Assembly: GCA_905200545.1 (NCBI GenBank)
Contig: CAJKKQ010000007.1
Location: 62,001 to 126,000, forward strand
DNA: 64,000 nucleotides
Reading direction: 5' to 3'
Origin: an uncultured Oscillibacter sp.
GTDB lineage: Bacteria > Bacillota > Clostridia > Oscillospirales > Oscillospiraceae
The notes beneath the pieces were generated by a model that saw nothing but the letters and a program-made list of their open reading frames with translations, made no database searches and had not been told where the DNA came from. Made by a program: the position numbers and the translations under genes. Below are positions 16,416 through 24,410 of this stretch, in pieces (position 1 is the stretch's first letter; each line of letters starts with the position of its first letter).

Positions 16416-16820
16416 TCAGGGCTCCGTCAGGATTTCCCGCAGACTGTGGGAGCGAAGCTCATTATCCAAATTCTTTTGAATTTCCAGCAATTTGCCGTGC
16501 ACCGTGCAGCCGCCGTGGCAGCTGCGCCAGGAACACGGATACGCCGGATCCATGCAGGCGCTCAGGCCGCTGTGCTCGCCTATGGCCATCATCAGATCAT
16601 AGAGGCTGACCGCCGACAGATCGGCTGCCAGCCGGCAGCCCCCCGCCGTCCCCCGGACAACGTCGATCAGGCCTGCTTTATCCAGCTTTTTTAAGATTTT
16701 GTAGGCGAAGGACTGGGGCAGCAGCTCGTCCTGCGAAATTTGTCCCACGGTATGCAGCTCTCCGTCCAGGAGAACGCGCAGGATACGGAGGGCATAATCA
16801 GTCTCCCGGGTAATGATCAT
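16416..16820 (-). CDS. Rrf2-family transcriptional regulator, probable Fe-S or redox sensor
   Basis: The protein has 134 residues, normal for Rrf2. The ATG at 16820 follows AAAGGAGG. The N terminus is a winged helix ('MIITRETDYALRILRVLLDG', 'KILKKLDKAGLIDVVRGTAGG'). The C-terminal half has four cysteines in 'CMDPAYPCSWRSCHGGC', suited to an iron-sulfur cluster as in IscR- or NsrR-like members. A perfect inverted repeat GACAA-TAT-TTGTC lies over its own -35 region, suggesting autoregulation. It is the first gene of the unit leading to the dehydrogenase/rubredoxin and flavodiiron genes, so it probably switches this module in response to oxygen or NO. Confidence 0.85.
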   Translation of the reverse strand: MIITRETDYALRILRVLLDGELHTVGQISQDELLPQSFAYKILKKLDKAGLIDVVRGTAGGCRLAADLSAVSLYDLMMAIGEHSGLSACMDPAYPCSWRSCHGGCTVHGKLLEIQKNLDNELRSHSLREILTEP

Positions 16821-16871
16821 TGTCCCCGCCTCCTTTGGTGAATGTTTCCTTGACCAGAGCGTATCAAAATG

Positions 16872-16886
16872 GACAATATTTGTCAA
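16872..16886 (-). promoter_or_regulatory. Rrf2 operator over the -35 element
   Basis: The inverted repeat GACAATATTTGTC (16872-16884, GACAA-TAT-TTGTC) overlaps the minus-strand TTGACA (complement of 16881-16886). The -10 about 17 bp downstream is weak (TACGCT), which suits a regulated promoter. Confidence 0.6.
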
Positions 16887-17150
16887 GTATAGGAGAATAT
16901 TCCGGTATTTTTTGGAGCTTCCTCCAAATTGCTCTTTGCTTTTTGGGGAAAACACACGAGGATCAGTTTTCCGCATATTTGGTGCGGCCAGACAGGGGCA
17001 ACACCGTATTGGCCTGACTGGAAGCAGGCACGGAGGGATCACAAAGGGAGGAGGCCTTAAACTGGTCTCCTCCCTTTGCCGGTTCCTTGGTACAGATTTC
17101 AACGGTCCGGCATCCCTGCAGGTCAGGGGAACGCCGGTGCAGCGGTAGGG
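16887..17150. other. Intergenic region with a hairpin after the hydrogenase gene
   Basis: No gene is seen. The only structure is an 11-bp stem AAAGGGAGGAG (17043-17053)/CTCCTCCCTTT (17067-17077), which may terminate the hydrogenase operon on the minus strand although it lacks a clear U-run. The remaining bases show nothing recognisable. Confidence 0.5.
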
Positions 17151-18902
17151 TCAGATTTCCGGAGAATTGCCGGAAGAGGGCATTCGCCAGGCCAGATGGT
17201 CGGTGTGGAGCAGGTGATGGGACACCTTCCCCAAGGGCTTGCCCAAAAATTCCCGGTACAGAGCCTGGATTTCCGGATTCTCATGGGAAAAGCGGATGCC
17301 GGAGGCCGCGTCCAGCTGCCACAGACGCTGGCCGCGTTCCGCAGCCAACTCGGCCCCCTCATGAATGGGCTGCCCGCCGCCGCCGGCACAGCCGCCGGGA
17401 CAGGCCATCACTTCCACAAAGTCATAGGATACCTGTCCCTTTTCCAGGGCTTCCATCAGCTGCCGGGTGCTGCCCAGGCCGCTGACTACAGCCACCCGGA
17501 CTTCCCCGGCGCCGGGAATGGTGAAAACGGCCTCTTTCCAGGGGCGGTTTCCCCGCACCTGGGCAAAGGCATCCGGATCCGGATTTGCTCCGGTGACCAG
17601 GAAGTAGGCGCTGCGCAGTGCCGCGTCCATGACGCCGCCGGTGGCGCCGAAAATCACCGCCGCACCGGTGCCGGAGCCCAGGGGAGAATCAAAGGATTCC
17701 TCCGGCAGATCCTGGGGCAGGATGTGCTCGCTGCGCAGCAGGCGGGCCAGCTCCCGGGTGGTCAACACCGCATCCACATCCGGGTCCCCGCAGGCATCCC
17801 GCATGGTGGGCAGGCGGCACTCACTCTTTTTGGAGATACAGGGCATCACCGACACCACGAACATCTTGTGGGGATCGATACCCTTGCGCTGGGCAAAGTA
17901 GCTCTTGGCCACGGCGCCGAACATCTGCTGGGGGGATTTGGCGGTGGAGAGATTTTCCGTCCAGGCGGGGAACTGGCCCTTTACAAAGCGTACCCAGCCG
18001 GGGCAGCAGGAGGTAAACATGGGCCAGCGGTATTGGTTCTTGTGGGTGAACCGCTGGAGAAACTCGCTGCCCTCCTCCATGATGGTGAGATCCGCGGTGA
18101 AGTTGGTGTCGAACACATAGTCAAAGCCGATCCGCCGCAGCGCCGCCACCATCCGTCCCGTGGTGGTCAGAGCCGGATCCAGGCCGAAGCTCTCTGCCCA
18201 GGCCACCCGCACCGCCGGAGCCACCTGGATGACGGTGGTGATGTTGGGATCCTCCAGGGCGTCGAACACAGCATTGGTATCGTCCCGGGCGGTGAGAGCG
18301 CCGGTGGGGCAGTGGGTGACGCATTGGCCGCAGTAGGTACAGTCGGTATCTTTGAGCAGGCGGTTGAAGCTCACATCCACCGTGGTGCGGGAGCCGGTGC
18401 CGGCCACGTCCCAGATGTGCATATTCTGGACTTTGTCGCAGATCTGCACGCAGCGCATACACTTGATGCACTTTCCCGCCTCCCGGATCAGGGGGGCGTC
18501 CAGGTCGATGCGGGAGCGCTCCGGCTTTACCGCGTAGGGCTGATAGTGGATGTTCAGATCCTGGGAGAGAGTCTGGAGCTCACAGTTGCCGCTGCGGATA
18601 CAGGTGGTGCAGCTGGTATCGTGCTGGCTGAGCAGCAATCGCAGATTGGTACGCCGGGCCCGGCGTACCCGGGGAGAGTTGGTGTGGATCACCATACCCT
18701 CCAGCACCGCGTTGTCGCAGGCGGTGACCAGCCGCTCGATGCCGTCGATCTCCACCACGCACATGCGGCAGGCGGCGATCTCGTTGATGCCCTTTAAGTA
18801 GCACAGATGGGGGATGGGGATGCCGGCGGCCTGGGCGGCGTCCAGAATGGTGGTGCCCGTCTGCACGGAGACGGAGCGGCCGTCAATGATTGCATTTACC
18901 AT
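17151..18902 (-). CDS. hydA: [FeFe] hydrogenase, HydA-type catalytic subunit
   Basis: The protein has 583 residues. The ATG at 18902 overlaps the previous gene by 7 bases. The N terminus has a [2Fe-2S] ferredoxin domain ('CYLKGINEIAACRMC'), then a cluster motif 'CTTCIRSGNC' and two [4Fe-4S] motifs ('CIKCMRCVQIC', 'CTYCGQCVTHCP'). The H-cluster motifs follow: L1 'FTSCCPGW', L2 'MPCISKKSE', L3 'MACPGGCAGGGGQP'. It makes or consumes H2 in the cytosol. Its partner is the overlapping flavoprotein encoded upstream, so the complex probably couples H2 to NAD(P)H, perhaps with ferredoxin. There is no neighbouring HydB with an FMN domain or HydC, so it is not an ordinary HydABC operon. The HydEFG maturases are not in the window. 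Confidence 0.95.
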   Translation of the reverse strand: MVNAIIDGRSVSVQTGTTILDAAQAAGIPIPHLCYLKGINEIAACRMCVVEIDGIERLVTACDNAVLEGMVIHTNSPRVRRARRTNLRLLLSQHDTSCTTCIRSGNCELQTLSQDLNIHYQPYAVKPERSRIDLDAPLIREAGKCIKCMRCVQICDKVQNMHIWDVAGTGSRTTVDVSFNRLLKDTDCTYCGQCVTHCPTGALTARDDTNAVFDALEDPNITTVIQVAPAVRVAWAESFGLDPALTTTGRMVAALRRIGFDYVFDTNFTADLTIMEEGSEFLQRFTHKNQYRWPMFTSCCPGWVRFVKGQFPAWTENLSTAKSPQQMFGAVAKSYFAQRKGIDPHKMFVVSVMPCISKKSECRLPTMRDACGDPDVDAVLTTRELARLLRSEHILPQDLPEESFDSPLGSGTGAAVIFGATGGVMDAALRSAYFLVTGANPDPDAFAQVRGNRPWKEAVFTIPGAGEVRVAVVSGLGSTRQLMEALEKGQVSYDFVEVMACPGGCAGGGGQPIHEGAELAAERGQRLWQLDAASGIRFSHENPEIQALYREFLGKPLGKVSHHLLHTDHLAWRMPSSGNSPEI

Positions 18903-20734
18903 TTTTCCACACGTCCTCCCTTGAAAACTCCATATCCGAAGTGGTCGCACCGCAGGCAGCGGGAGGATTCCTGCTCCGCCTCCTCCGCGGTCAGGCCGCA
19001 TTCGATACAGGTGAAGTCATGCTTGCGTTCGCAGGCGTCCCGCTCGGTGGTGTTGACCCGGCCCCGGGGCTTGAGGTCGGAGAACCGGGGAGCCGGTACC
19101 CGCACCGCCGAGGCGATCTCGTGATGGAAGCCAAGATATTCGTCGATGTTGGCCGCGGCGGCCTTGCCGGCGGCGATGGCCCGGATGACGGTGGCGGGGC
19201 CGGTGACGCAGTCGCCTCCGGCAAACACGCCCTCCAGATCCGGCAGCCTGGTGTCCGATCCGGCCAGCAGGGTGCCGCCCCGCTGGATCACCACGCCGGA
19301 CTGCTCGAAGCCCAGGGATTCCACGCCCTGGCCGATGGCCACGATGATAACGTCCGCCTCTACCCGGTGTTCTGCCGCCCGGGCGGTGCCCGGCTTGGGA
19401 CGGCCCTGGCGGTCCATCTCGCCGATGATCTGGGGCTGCGTCCACAGCGCCACGGCGGCGCCGGAATCATCGCTTTCGATCCGCACCGGGGCGTGGAGGG
19501 TCAGCAGCTCCGCACCCTCGGCCTCGGCGCCCTCCACTTCCTCCGGCAGGGCTGTCATATCCTCTTTCCGGCGGCGGTAGACACAGGTGACCCGATCCGC
19601 CCCCAGACGGATGGCACTGCGGGTGACATCCATGGCCACGTTGCCGCCGCCGATGACCACCACCCGTTTGCCGGTGAAGTCCGGCACCTCGCCGTCGCCG
19701 ATGCCCCGCAGCAGTTCCACCGCGGAGACCACGCCCCGGCTGTTTTCTCCCTCGATGCCCGTCTTTTTGTCAGTGTGAGCGCCGATGGCCAGATACAGGC
19801 AGTCGTATTCCTGTTTCAGCTGATCCAGCGTCACGTCCACGCCCACGTTCACCTCTGTGCGGACTGTGATGCCCAGGGATAAAATGGAGGCGATCTCCGC
19901 GTCCAGAAGAGTGCGGGGAAAGCGGTAGTCGGGGATGCCGTAGCGCAGCATACCGCCCAGGGCCTTTCGCTTTTCAAAAACGGTGACGCTGTGGCCCATG
20001 AGAGCCAGATAGTAGGCGGCGGAGAGACCGCCGGGGCCGCCGCCGATGACGGCCACCGTTTTCCCTGTGGAAGGAGCGCAGGCAGGCTGAGGTACCTCGC
20101 CCGCCTGATCCACGGCGTAGCGCTTCAGCGCCCGGATGTTCACCGCATCATCCACCATGCGGCGGCGGCAGCGGGCCTCGCAGGGGTGCTCGCAGATGTA
20201 GGCGCAGGCCACCGGGAAGGGGTTGTCCTTTCGGATCAGGCGCACGGCGTCGGCATACCGGCCGGCGTGGACCAGGGCGATGTAGCCGGGAATATCCACC
20301 CCTGCTGGGCACAGTGCCACGCAGGGCACCGGGTTTTTCAGGCTTCCCAGGCACCGGTGCCGGAGGATATGCTCCTCATAGTCGTCCCGGAAGCCCTGGA
20401 GGCCCATCAGTACCAACTGGGCGGCGTTGATGCCGATGGCACAGTCGGCGGTATCCACGATGGTTTGGGCGGTCTGTTGGATCCGGTGCAGAATGCGGAT
20501 GTCCGGCTGGCCGTCCAGGACTTCCCGCAGCATATCGGAAAGCTGTCCCAGCCCGATCCGGCAGGGTACGCACTTGCCGCAGGTCTGGGCGTGACACAGC
20601 TCCAGAAAATTCAGCGCCATATCGATGGGACAAAGGCCCGGCGGGCTGGAGGCGATTCTCCGCTCTACATTCCGGTAGAGCTGATCCACCACCGCCTGGG
20701 TCTGGCTGGGGGTTCTGATGTCCAGTCTGCTCAT
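18896..20734 (-). CDS. NuoF-tail / GltD-like FAD- and NAD(P)-binding iron-sulfur flavoprotein (hydrogenase partner)
   Basis: The protein has 612 residues. The ATG at 20734 follows AAGGAGGAG. Residues about 1-120 match the C-terminal [4Fe-4S] region of NuoF/HydB ('TCGKCVPCRIG', later 'DTADCAIG') but lack its FMN and NADH domain. Residues about 140-560 resemble the small subunit of glutamate synthase: Fe-S motifs 'CVALCPAGVDIPGY' and 'CAYICEHPCEARCRR', an FAD loop 'VIGGGPGGLSAAYYLALMGH', and a pyridine-nucleotide loop 'VIGGGNVAMDVTRSAIRLGA'. The tail has 'CIECG...CLRCD'. Overlap with hydA argues for a fixed complex. It likely passes electrons between NAD(P)H and the hydrogenase; the GltD similarity favours NADPH (inference). 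Confidence 0.85.
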   Translation of the reverse strand: MSRLDIRTPSQTQAVVDQLYRNVERRIASSPPGLCPIDMALNFLELCHAQTCGKCVPCRIGLGQLSDMLREVLDGQPDIRILHRIQQTAQTIVDTADCAIGINAAQLVLMGLQGFRDDYEEHILRHRCLGSLKNPVPCVALCPAGVDIPGYIALVHAGRYADAVRLIRKDNPFPVACAYICEHPCEARCRRRMVDDAVNIRALKRYAVDQAGEVPQPACAPSTGKTVAVIGGGPGGLSAAYYLALMGHSVTVFEKRKALGGMLRYGIPDYRFPRTLLDAEIASILSLGITVRTEVNVGVDVTLDQLKQEYDCLYLAIGAHTDKKTGIEGENSRGVVSAVELLRGIGDGEVPDFTGKRVVVIGGGNVAMDVTRSAIRLGADRVTCVYRRRKEDMTALPEEVEGAEAEGAELLTLHAPVRIESDDSGAAVALWTQPQIIGEMDRQGRPKPGTARAAEHRVEADVIIVAIGQGVESLGFEQSGVVIQRGGTLLAGSDTRLPDLEGVFAGGDCVTGPATVIRAIAAGKAAAANIDEYLGFHHEIASAVRVPAPRFSDLKPRGRVNTTERDACERKHDFTCIECGLTAEEAEQESSRCLRCDHFGYGVFKGGRVEKW

Positions 20735-20792
20735 GGGTGATCTCCTCCTTTTGGGACGTCCGCCACAGGCGCGCAATCGTCCTCTTACCATC

Positions 20793-20822
20793 ACTATACC
20801 AGAGCGGGATCACAAAAAGCAA
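20793..20822 (-). promoter_or_regulatory. Promoter of the hydrogenase operon
   Basis: Minus strand: TTGCTT (complement of 20817-20822), 18-bp spacer, TATAGT (complement of 20793-20798), about 60 bases before the ATG. Confidence 0.55.
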
Positions 20823-20970
20823 TGGCCAATCACGCCCGGAGCCGTAAAGAAAAGCCTGCTGAATGATACTGCAGTAATTTTTTTCGCTTGCGTGCAATAA
20901 AACCGGGGTATCATGTGTTATATAGACAAAGAGACACACCATGAGTTGATACACAGGAGGAAGATGAAAA

Positions 20971-21270
20971 ATGCAAAACATGTCTGTTAAGAAGATAATC
21001 GGGATCGTTGTGGGGGCGGTTGTCGCGTTGGCTGTGGTAGGCATAGCCGCCGTGATGCTGCTGCGCGTTGATGCGGCGGAGGCCCAGCAGATCGCCCTGG
21101 AAACATCCGGCGGCGGGGAGGTCCTATCCCAGGAGATCAGCAATGAGGGACTGTGGAATGAATACAGCTATGTGATCACCAACGGGGATACCTGGTATGA
21201 AATTGAGATCAGCGGGTTTGGGACAGTTACAGAGCTGGAATCCGGAACCGGGCAGTATCTTGACCATTAA
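20971..21270 (+). CDS. Small membrane-anchored protein, possibly PepSY-like
   Basis: The protein has 99 residues. The ATG lies about 11 bases after AGGAGG; an ATG 9 bases further in is an alternative. One transmembrane helix (about residues 8-30, 'IIGIVVGAVVALAVVGIAAVMLL') is followed by an outside domain of about 65 residues, 'AEAQQIALE...YSYVITNGDTWYEIEISGFG', whose helix-then-strands pattern resembles a single PepSY domain. Function unknown. It is monocistronic, with its own terminator. Confidence 0.6.
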   Translation: MQNMSVKKIIGIVVGAVVALAVVGIAAVMLLRVDAAEAQQIALETSGGGEVLSQEISNEGLWNEYSYVITNGDTWYEIEISGFGTVTELESGTGQYLDH

Positions 21271-21292
21271 AAAAGCAAATCTGAAGACTGAT

Positions 21293-21330
21293 GCCCCTGG
21301 GAACCATGCCGGTTCCCGGGGGCTTTCTTT
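21293..21330 (+). terminator. Intrinsic terminator
   Basis: A 13-base stem GCCCCTGGGAACC (21293-21305)/GGTTCCCGGGGGC (21311-21323), one G-T pair, is followed by TTTCTTT. Confidence 0.88.
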
Positions 21331-21406
21331 GTGGCCTGCAGGGTTGCAAGCGGGGAAGAACCGTGCTACACTCAACAGCATCACGGGAGAAAGTGAGTAT
21401 ACGGGG

Positions 21407-21919
21407 ATGGATCAGGAACAGACGCTGCTGCTGGATGCCCTCCTCTATGAGGATGGTCACCAACGGCGCACAGAGCACATTTTGAAGGTGTACGGCCTTG
21501 CAAGACTGCTGGGCGAGGCGGAAGGCCTGGAGACGGAGGAACGGATGATTTTGCAGGCGGCGGCTATCCTGCATGATATTCCCATCAAATACTGCAAGGA
21601 GCACTACGGCGGCGACGCCTGTCAGGAAAACCAGCGCCGTGAGGCTCCCCGCCTGGTGGAGGCATTTTTACAGCAGGCGGGATACCCGGCCCAGTGTACG
21701 CCCCGGGTGCTGGAACTGGTGGAGCGGCACCATGATTACAGCGGTTCCCATGGCAGGCTGCTGGGCCTGCTGATGGAGGCAGACCTGCTGGTCAACTGCT
21801 ATGAAGATCCCCCGTCCCCGGAGCGCTTGGAGAAACTCGCACCGCTGTTCCGCACAGAGACCGGCCGACGGCTGCTGGCCGCATACCGGCGTGGGAGATC
21901 CGCGCGGAGAGAAGAATGA
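21407..21919 (+). CDS. HD-domain protein, paralog of the next gene
   Basis: The protein has 170 residues. The ATG at 21407 has only a weak GGGAG-type site about 20 bases upstream. It is an HD-superfamily metal-dependent phosphohydrolase: the first His is in 'RTEHILKVYGLARLLG', the HD pair in 'AAAILHDIPIKYC', a further His pair in 'VERHHDY', and the last Asp in 'LLMEADLLVNCYED'. It aligns along its length with the protein at 21948-22463, 28 bases downstream. Substrates of such small HD proteins are often nucleotides or uncharacterised metabolites; I cannot say which here. Confidence 0.8.
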   Translation: MDQEQTLLLDALLYEDGHQRRTEHILKVYGLARLLGEAEGLETEERMILQAAAILHDIPIKYCKEHYGGDACQENQRREAPRLVEAFLQQAGYPAQCTPRVLELVERHHDYSGSHGRLLGLLMEADLLVNCYEDPPSPERLEKLAPLFRTETGRRLLAAYRRGRSARREE

Positions 21920-21947
21920 CGGCGGCGTGAAGAGAAAGGAAACGACC

Positions 21948-22463
21948 ATGGAACAGTTGATGGATACACTGACGGAAAAGATGATGGACTTTGACTGCGG
22001 GGATCCCCAGCGGATCCAACATTTTATGAAAGTTCACCGGTTTGCACAGCTGATCGGGCGCATGGAGCAGGTGCCCCCTCGCATCCAGTATCTGGTGGAA
22101 TGTGCGGCGCTGGTTCACGATATCGGTATTCATCCCGCGGAGCGGAAGTACGGCCGCTGCGACGGAAAGCTGCAGGAGCAGGAGGGCCCGGCCTATGCCC
22201 GGGCCATGCTCACGGAGCTGGGTCTGGCGGCAGAGGATGTGGAGCGCATTTGTTACCTGGTGGGCCATCATCACACCTACGATCAGGTGGACGGGATGGA
22301 TTATCAGATCCTTCTGGAGGCAGATTTTCTGGTGAATATCTATGAGGATGGCCTCAGCAGGGAGGCGGCGAACCGGGCGCTTGAGCGGGTGTTCAAGACG
22401 GAGGCGGGAAAGAAGCTCTTCCGCATTCTCTATGACGGGGCGCAATCAGAGCGGAACCGCTAA
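21948..22463 (+). CDS. HD-domain protein, paralog of the previous gene
   Basis: The protein has 171 residues. The ATG at 21948 follows AAAGGAAA. HD motifs: 'RIQHFMKVHRFAQLIG', 'CAALVHDIGIHPAERKYG', 'GHHHTYDQVDG' and 'LLEADFLVNIYED'. The last block is almost identical to that of the upstream gene, so the two arose by tandem duplication and then diverged. Conserved metal ligands suggest both are active. Probably co-transcribed with the upstream HD gene and the following GNAT gene. Confidence 0.82.
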   Translation: MEQLMDTLTEKMMDFDCGDPQRIQHFMKVHRFAQLIGRMEQVPPRIQYLVECAALVHDIGIHPAERKYGRCDGKLQEQEGPAYARAMLTELGLAAEDVERICYLVGHHHTYDQVDGMDYQILLEADFLVNIYEDGLSREAANRALERVFKTEAGKKLFRILYDGAQSERNR

Positions 22464-22519
22464 CAGGCTTCTAAGAAAGGACACCGCTGGGGGATATACC
22501 GGGACGGAAAGGAGCGGAC

Positions 22520-23029
22520 ATGGAAATCACGCTGGAACCAGGATATGATGACCGGGCAGAGCTGGAACAGCTCTTCGGCGAGTATATGGACATGCTGCTG
22601 TGCCGGCAGCCGGACTTTCAGGGGTATCTGGCGCTGCAGCACTATGACACGGAGCTGGAGCAGCTGCGGGAGAAATACGGCCCGCCGGATGGACGGCTGT
22701 ATCTTGCCCGGGCGGATGGGGCGGCGGCAGGCTGCGTGGCACTGCGGCGGATCGACGGGGAATCCTGTGAGCTCAAGCGGCTCTATGTCCGTCCGGCGTT
22801 CCGTGGACACGGCCTGGCGGGGCGGCTGGTGGATCAGGTGATCGCCGACGCCCGGGATGCGGGCTATCGGGCGGTGCTGCTGGATACCTTCCCCTTTCTG
22901 GAGGACGCTGTCCGTCTTTACAAGAAGCGGGGCTTTCGGGAGGTGCCCTCCTACAACGGTACGCCCATGGAACAGCTCATCTACCTGCGGCTGGATCTGG
23001 AGGAAAAAACTGAAGAGAAAAAAGAGTGA
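22520..23029 (+). CDS. GNAT-family N-acetyltransferase
   Basis: The protein has 169 residues; ATG preceded by AAAGGAG. It has the GNAT acetyl-CoA site: 'CELKRLYVRPAFRGHGLAGRL' (strand 4, R-x-x-G-x-G/A), then 'AVLLDTFPFLEDAVRLYKKRGF', the usual closing helix. It transfers an acetyl group to an unknown amine. It lies in the same direction as the HD pair, 57 bases after it, and is closed by a bidirectional terminator that overlaps its stop codon. Confidence 0.88.
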   Translation: MEITLEPGYDDRAELEQLFGEYMDMLLCRQPDFQGYLALQHYDTELEQLREKYGPPDGRLYLARADGAAAGCVALRRIDGESCELKRLYVRPAFRGHGLAGRLVDQVIADARDAGYRAVLLDTFPFLEDAVRLYKKRGFREVPSYNGTPMEQLIYLRLDLEEKTEEKKE

Positions 23030-23060
23030 GGCAGCACCATGGCGGTGCTGCCTCATTTTT
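23028..23060. terminator. Bidirectional intrinsic terminator
   Basis: An 11-bp stem GAGGCAGCACC (23028-23038)/GGTGCTGCCTC (23044-23054) is followed by ATTTTT. It lies between the convergent GNAT and malic enzyme genes. Confidence 0.88.
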
Positions 23061-23076
23061 CAATGGAAAGCGGAGA

Positions 23077-24252
23077 TCAGATGCGGGCCACGCCGGAATC
23101 CCGGGCGGCCTGGGCAACAGCCGAGGCCACGGCATCTTTCACCCGGGGATCGAAGGCGGCGGGGATGATATAGTCTGCGGAGAGCTCCTCATCCGAGATG
23201 AGCCCCGCCAGAGCATGGGCGGCAGCGATTTTCATGTCGTCGTTGATGTCGCTGGCCCGGGCGTCCAAAGCGCCCCGGAAGATGCCGGGGAATGCCAGAA
23301 CATTGTTGATCTGATTGGGATAGTCGCTGCGGCCGGTGGCTACCACCGCCGCGCCTCCGGCCCTGGCGTCGTCGGGGAAGATCTCCGGCGTGGGGTTGGC
23401 ACAGGCAAAGAGAACGGCGTTCTTGGCCATGGTGCGGACCATATCCGTGGTGACGACCCCGGGAGCGGAGACACCGATGAAGACATCCGCTCCGGCCAGC
23501 ATATCTGCCAGGGATCCGGCGCGCTTTTCCGGATTGGTGACCTGGGCCATTTCCTCCTTGATCCAGTTCATGCCCTCGCTGCGGCCGGCATAGATGGCGC
23601 CCTTGCGGTCACAGAGGGTCACGTCCTTGGCACCTGCGGAGAGCAGCAGCTTCGTGATGGAGATGGCTGCGGCTCCGGCGCCGTTGATGACGATGCGGAC
23701 ATCCCCAAGACGCTTGCCCACCACCTTCAGCGCGTTGGTGAGACCCGCCAGGGTGATGACGGCGGTGCCGTGCTGGTCGTCGTGGAAGATGGGAATGTCG
23801 CAGCGCTCCTTGAGCTTACGTTCGATCTCAAAGCAGCGGGGAGCGGAGATATCCTCCAGATTCACGCCGCCGAAGGAACCTGCCAGCAGCGCCACGGTGT
23901 TGACAATGTCATCCACATCATGGCTGCGGACGCAAAGGGGAATAGCATCCACGCCTCCGAAAGCCTTGAAGAGGACGCACTTGCCCTCCATCACCGGCAT
24001 ACCGGCCTCGGGGCCGATGTCTCCCAGGCCCAGCACGGCGCTGCCGTCGGTGACCACCGCCACGGTGTTCCACCGCCGGGTGAGCTCGTAGCTCTTGGCG
24101 ATATCCTTTTGAATCTCCAGGCAGGGTTGGGCAACGCCCGGCGTATAGGCCAGGGACAGTGCCTCCTTGGAGTTCACCTCTGCCCGGGGGGTGACCTCCA
24201 GCTTGCCCTTCCATTCATAGTGCAGGCGCAGTGATTCCTTTGCGTAGTCCAT
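23077..24252 (-). CDS. NAD(P)-dependent malic enzyme
   Basis: The protein has 391 residues, the length of short bacterial malic enzymes. It converts malate to pyruvate and CO2 with reduction of NAD(P) in the cytosol. Diagnostic segments: 'AYTPGVAQPC' with the catalytic Tyr, 'VTDGSAVLGLGDIGPEAGMPVMEGK', the metal-binding 'PIFHDDQHGTA', the nucleotide loop 'INGAGAAAISI', and 'ALPNPTPEI'-like 'ACANPTPEIFPDDA'. The ATG follows AAAGGAG. It is a single-gene unit with a consensus promoter. I did not decide between NAD and NADP preference. Confidence 0.95.
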   Translation of the reverse strand: MDYAKESLRLHYEWKGKLEVTPRAEVNSKEALSLAYTPGVAQPCLEIQKDIAKSYELTRRWNTVAVVTDGSAVLGLGDIGPEAGMPVMEGKCVLFKAFGGVDAIPLCVRSHDVDDIVNTVALLAGSFGGVNLEDISAPRCFEIERKLKERCDIPIFHDDQHGTAVITLAGLTNALKVVGKRLGDVRIVINGAGAAAISITKLLLSAGAKDVTLCDRKGAIYAGRSEGMNWIKEEMAQVTNPEKRAGSLADMLAGADVFIGVSAPGVVTTDMVRTMAKNAVLFACANPTPEIFPDDARAGGAAVVATGRSDYPNQINNVLAFPGIFRGALDARASDINDDMKIAAAHALAGLISDEELSADYIIPAAFDPRVKDAVASAVAQAARDSGVARI

Positions 24253-24293
24253 ACTTCCGGCTCCTTTCGTGTGTAGGCGTTCAAACCGTGTTT

Positions 24294-24322
24294 ATTGTAC
24301 GAAAAAACCGCCGGACTGTCAA
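24294..24322 (-). promoter_or_regulatory. Malic enzyme promoter
   Basis: Minus strand: TTGACA (complement of 24317-24322), 17-bp spacer, TACAAT (complement of 24294-24299). Confidence 0.85.
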
Positions 24323-24342
24323 TTCCACAGGGGAGACAGCCG

Positions 24343-24382
24343 TCAAGTTTTACTTGAAATCCTACTAACTCCATGGCAAAAT
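24343..24382 (+). promoter_or_regulatory. Rrf2 gene promoter with overlapping palindrome
   Basis: TTGAAA (24354-24359), 17-bp spacer, CAAAAT (24377-24382). The perfect inverted repeat TCAAGT-TTT-ACTTGA (24343-24357) covers the -35 element and is a likely autoregulatory operator. Confidence 0.6.
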
Positions 24383-24410
24383 GGGGAAAAGGGAAGGAGG
24401 CTGCCGGTTC

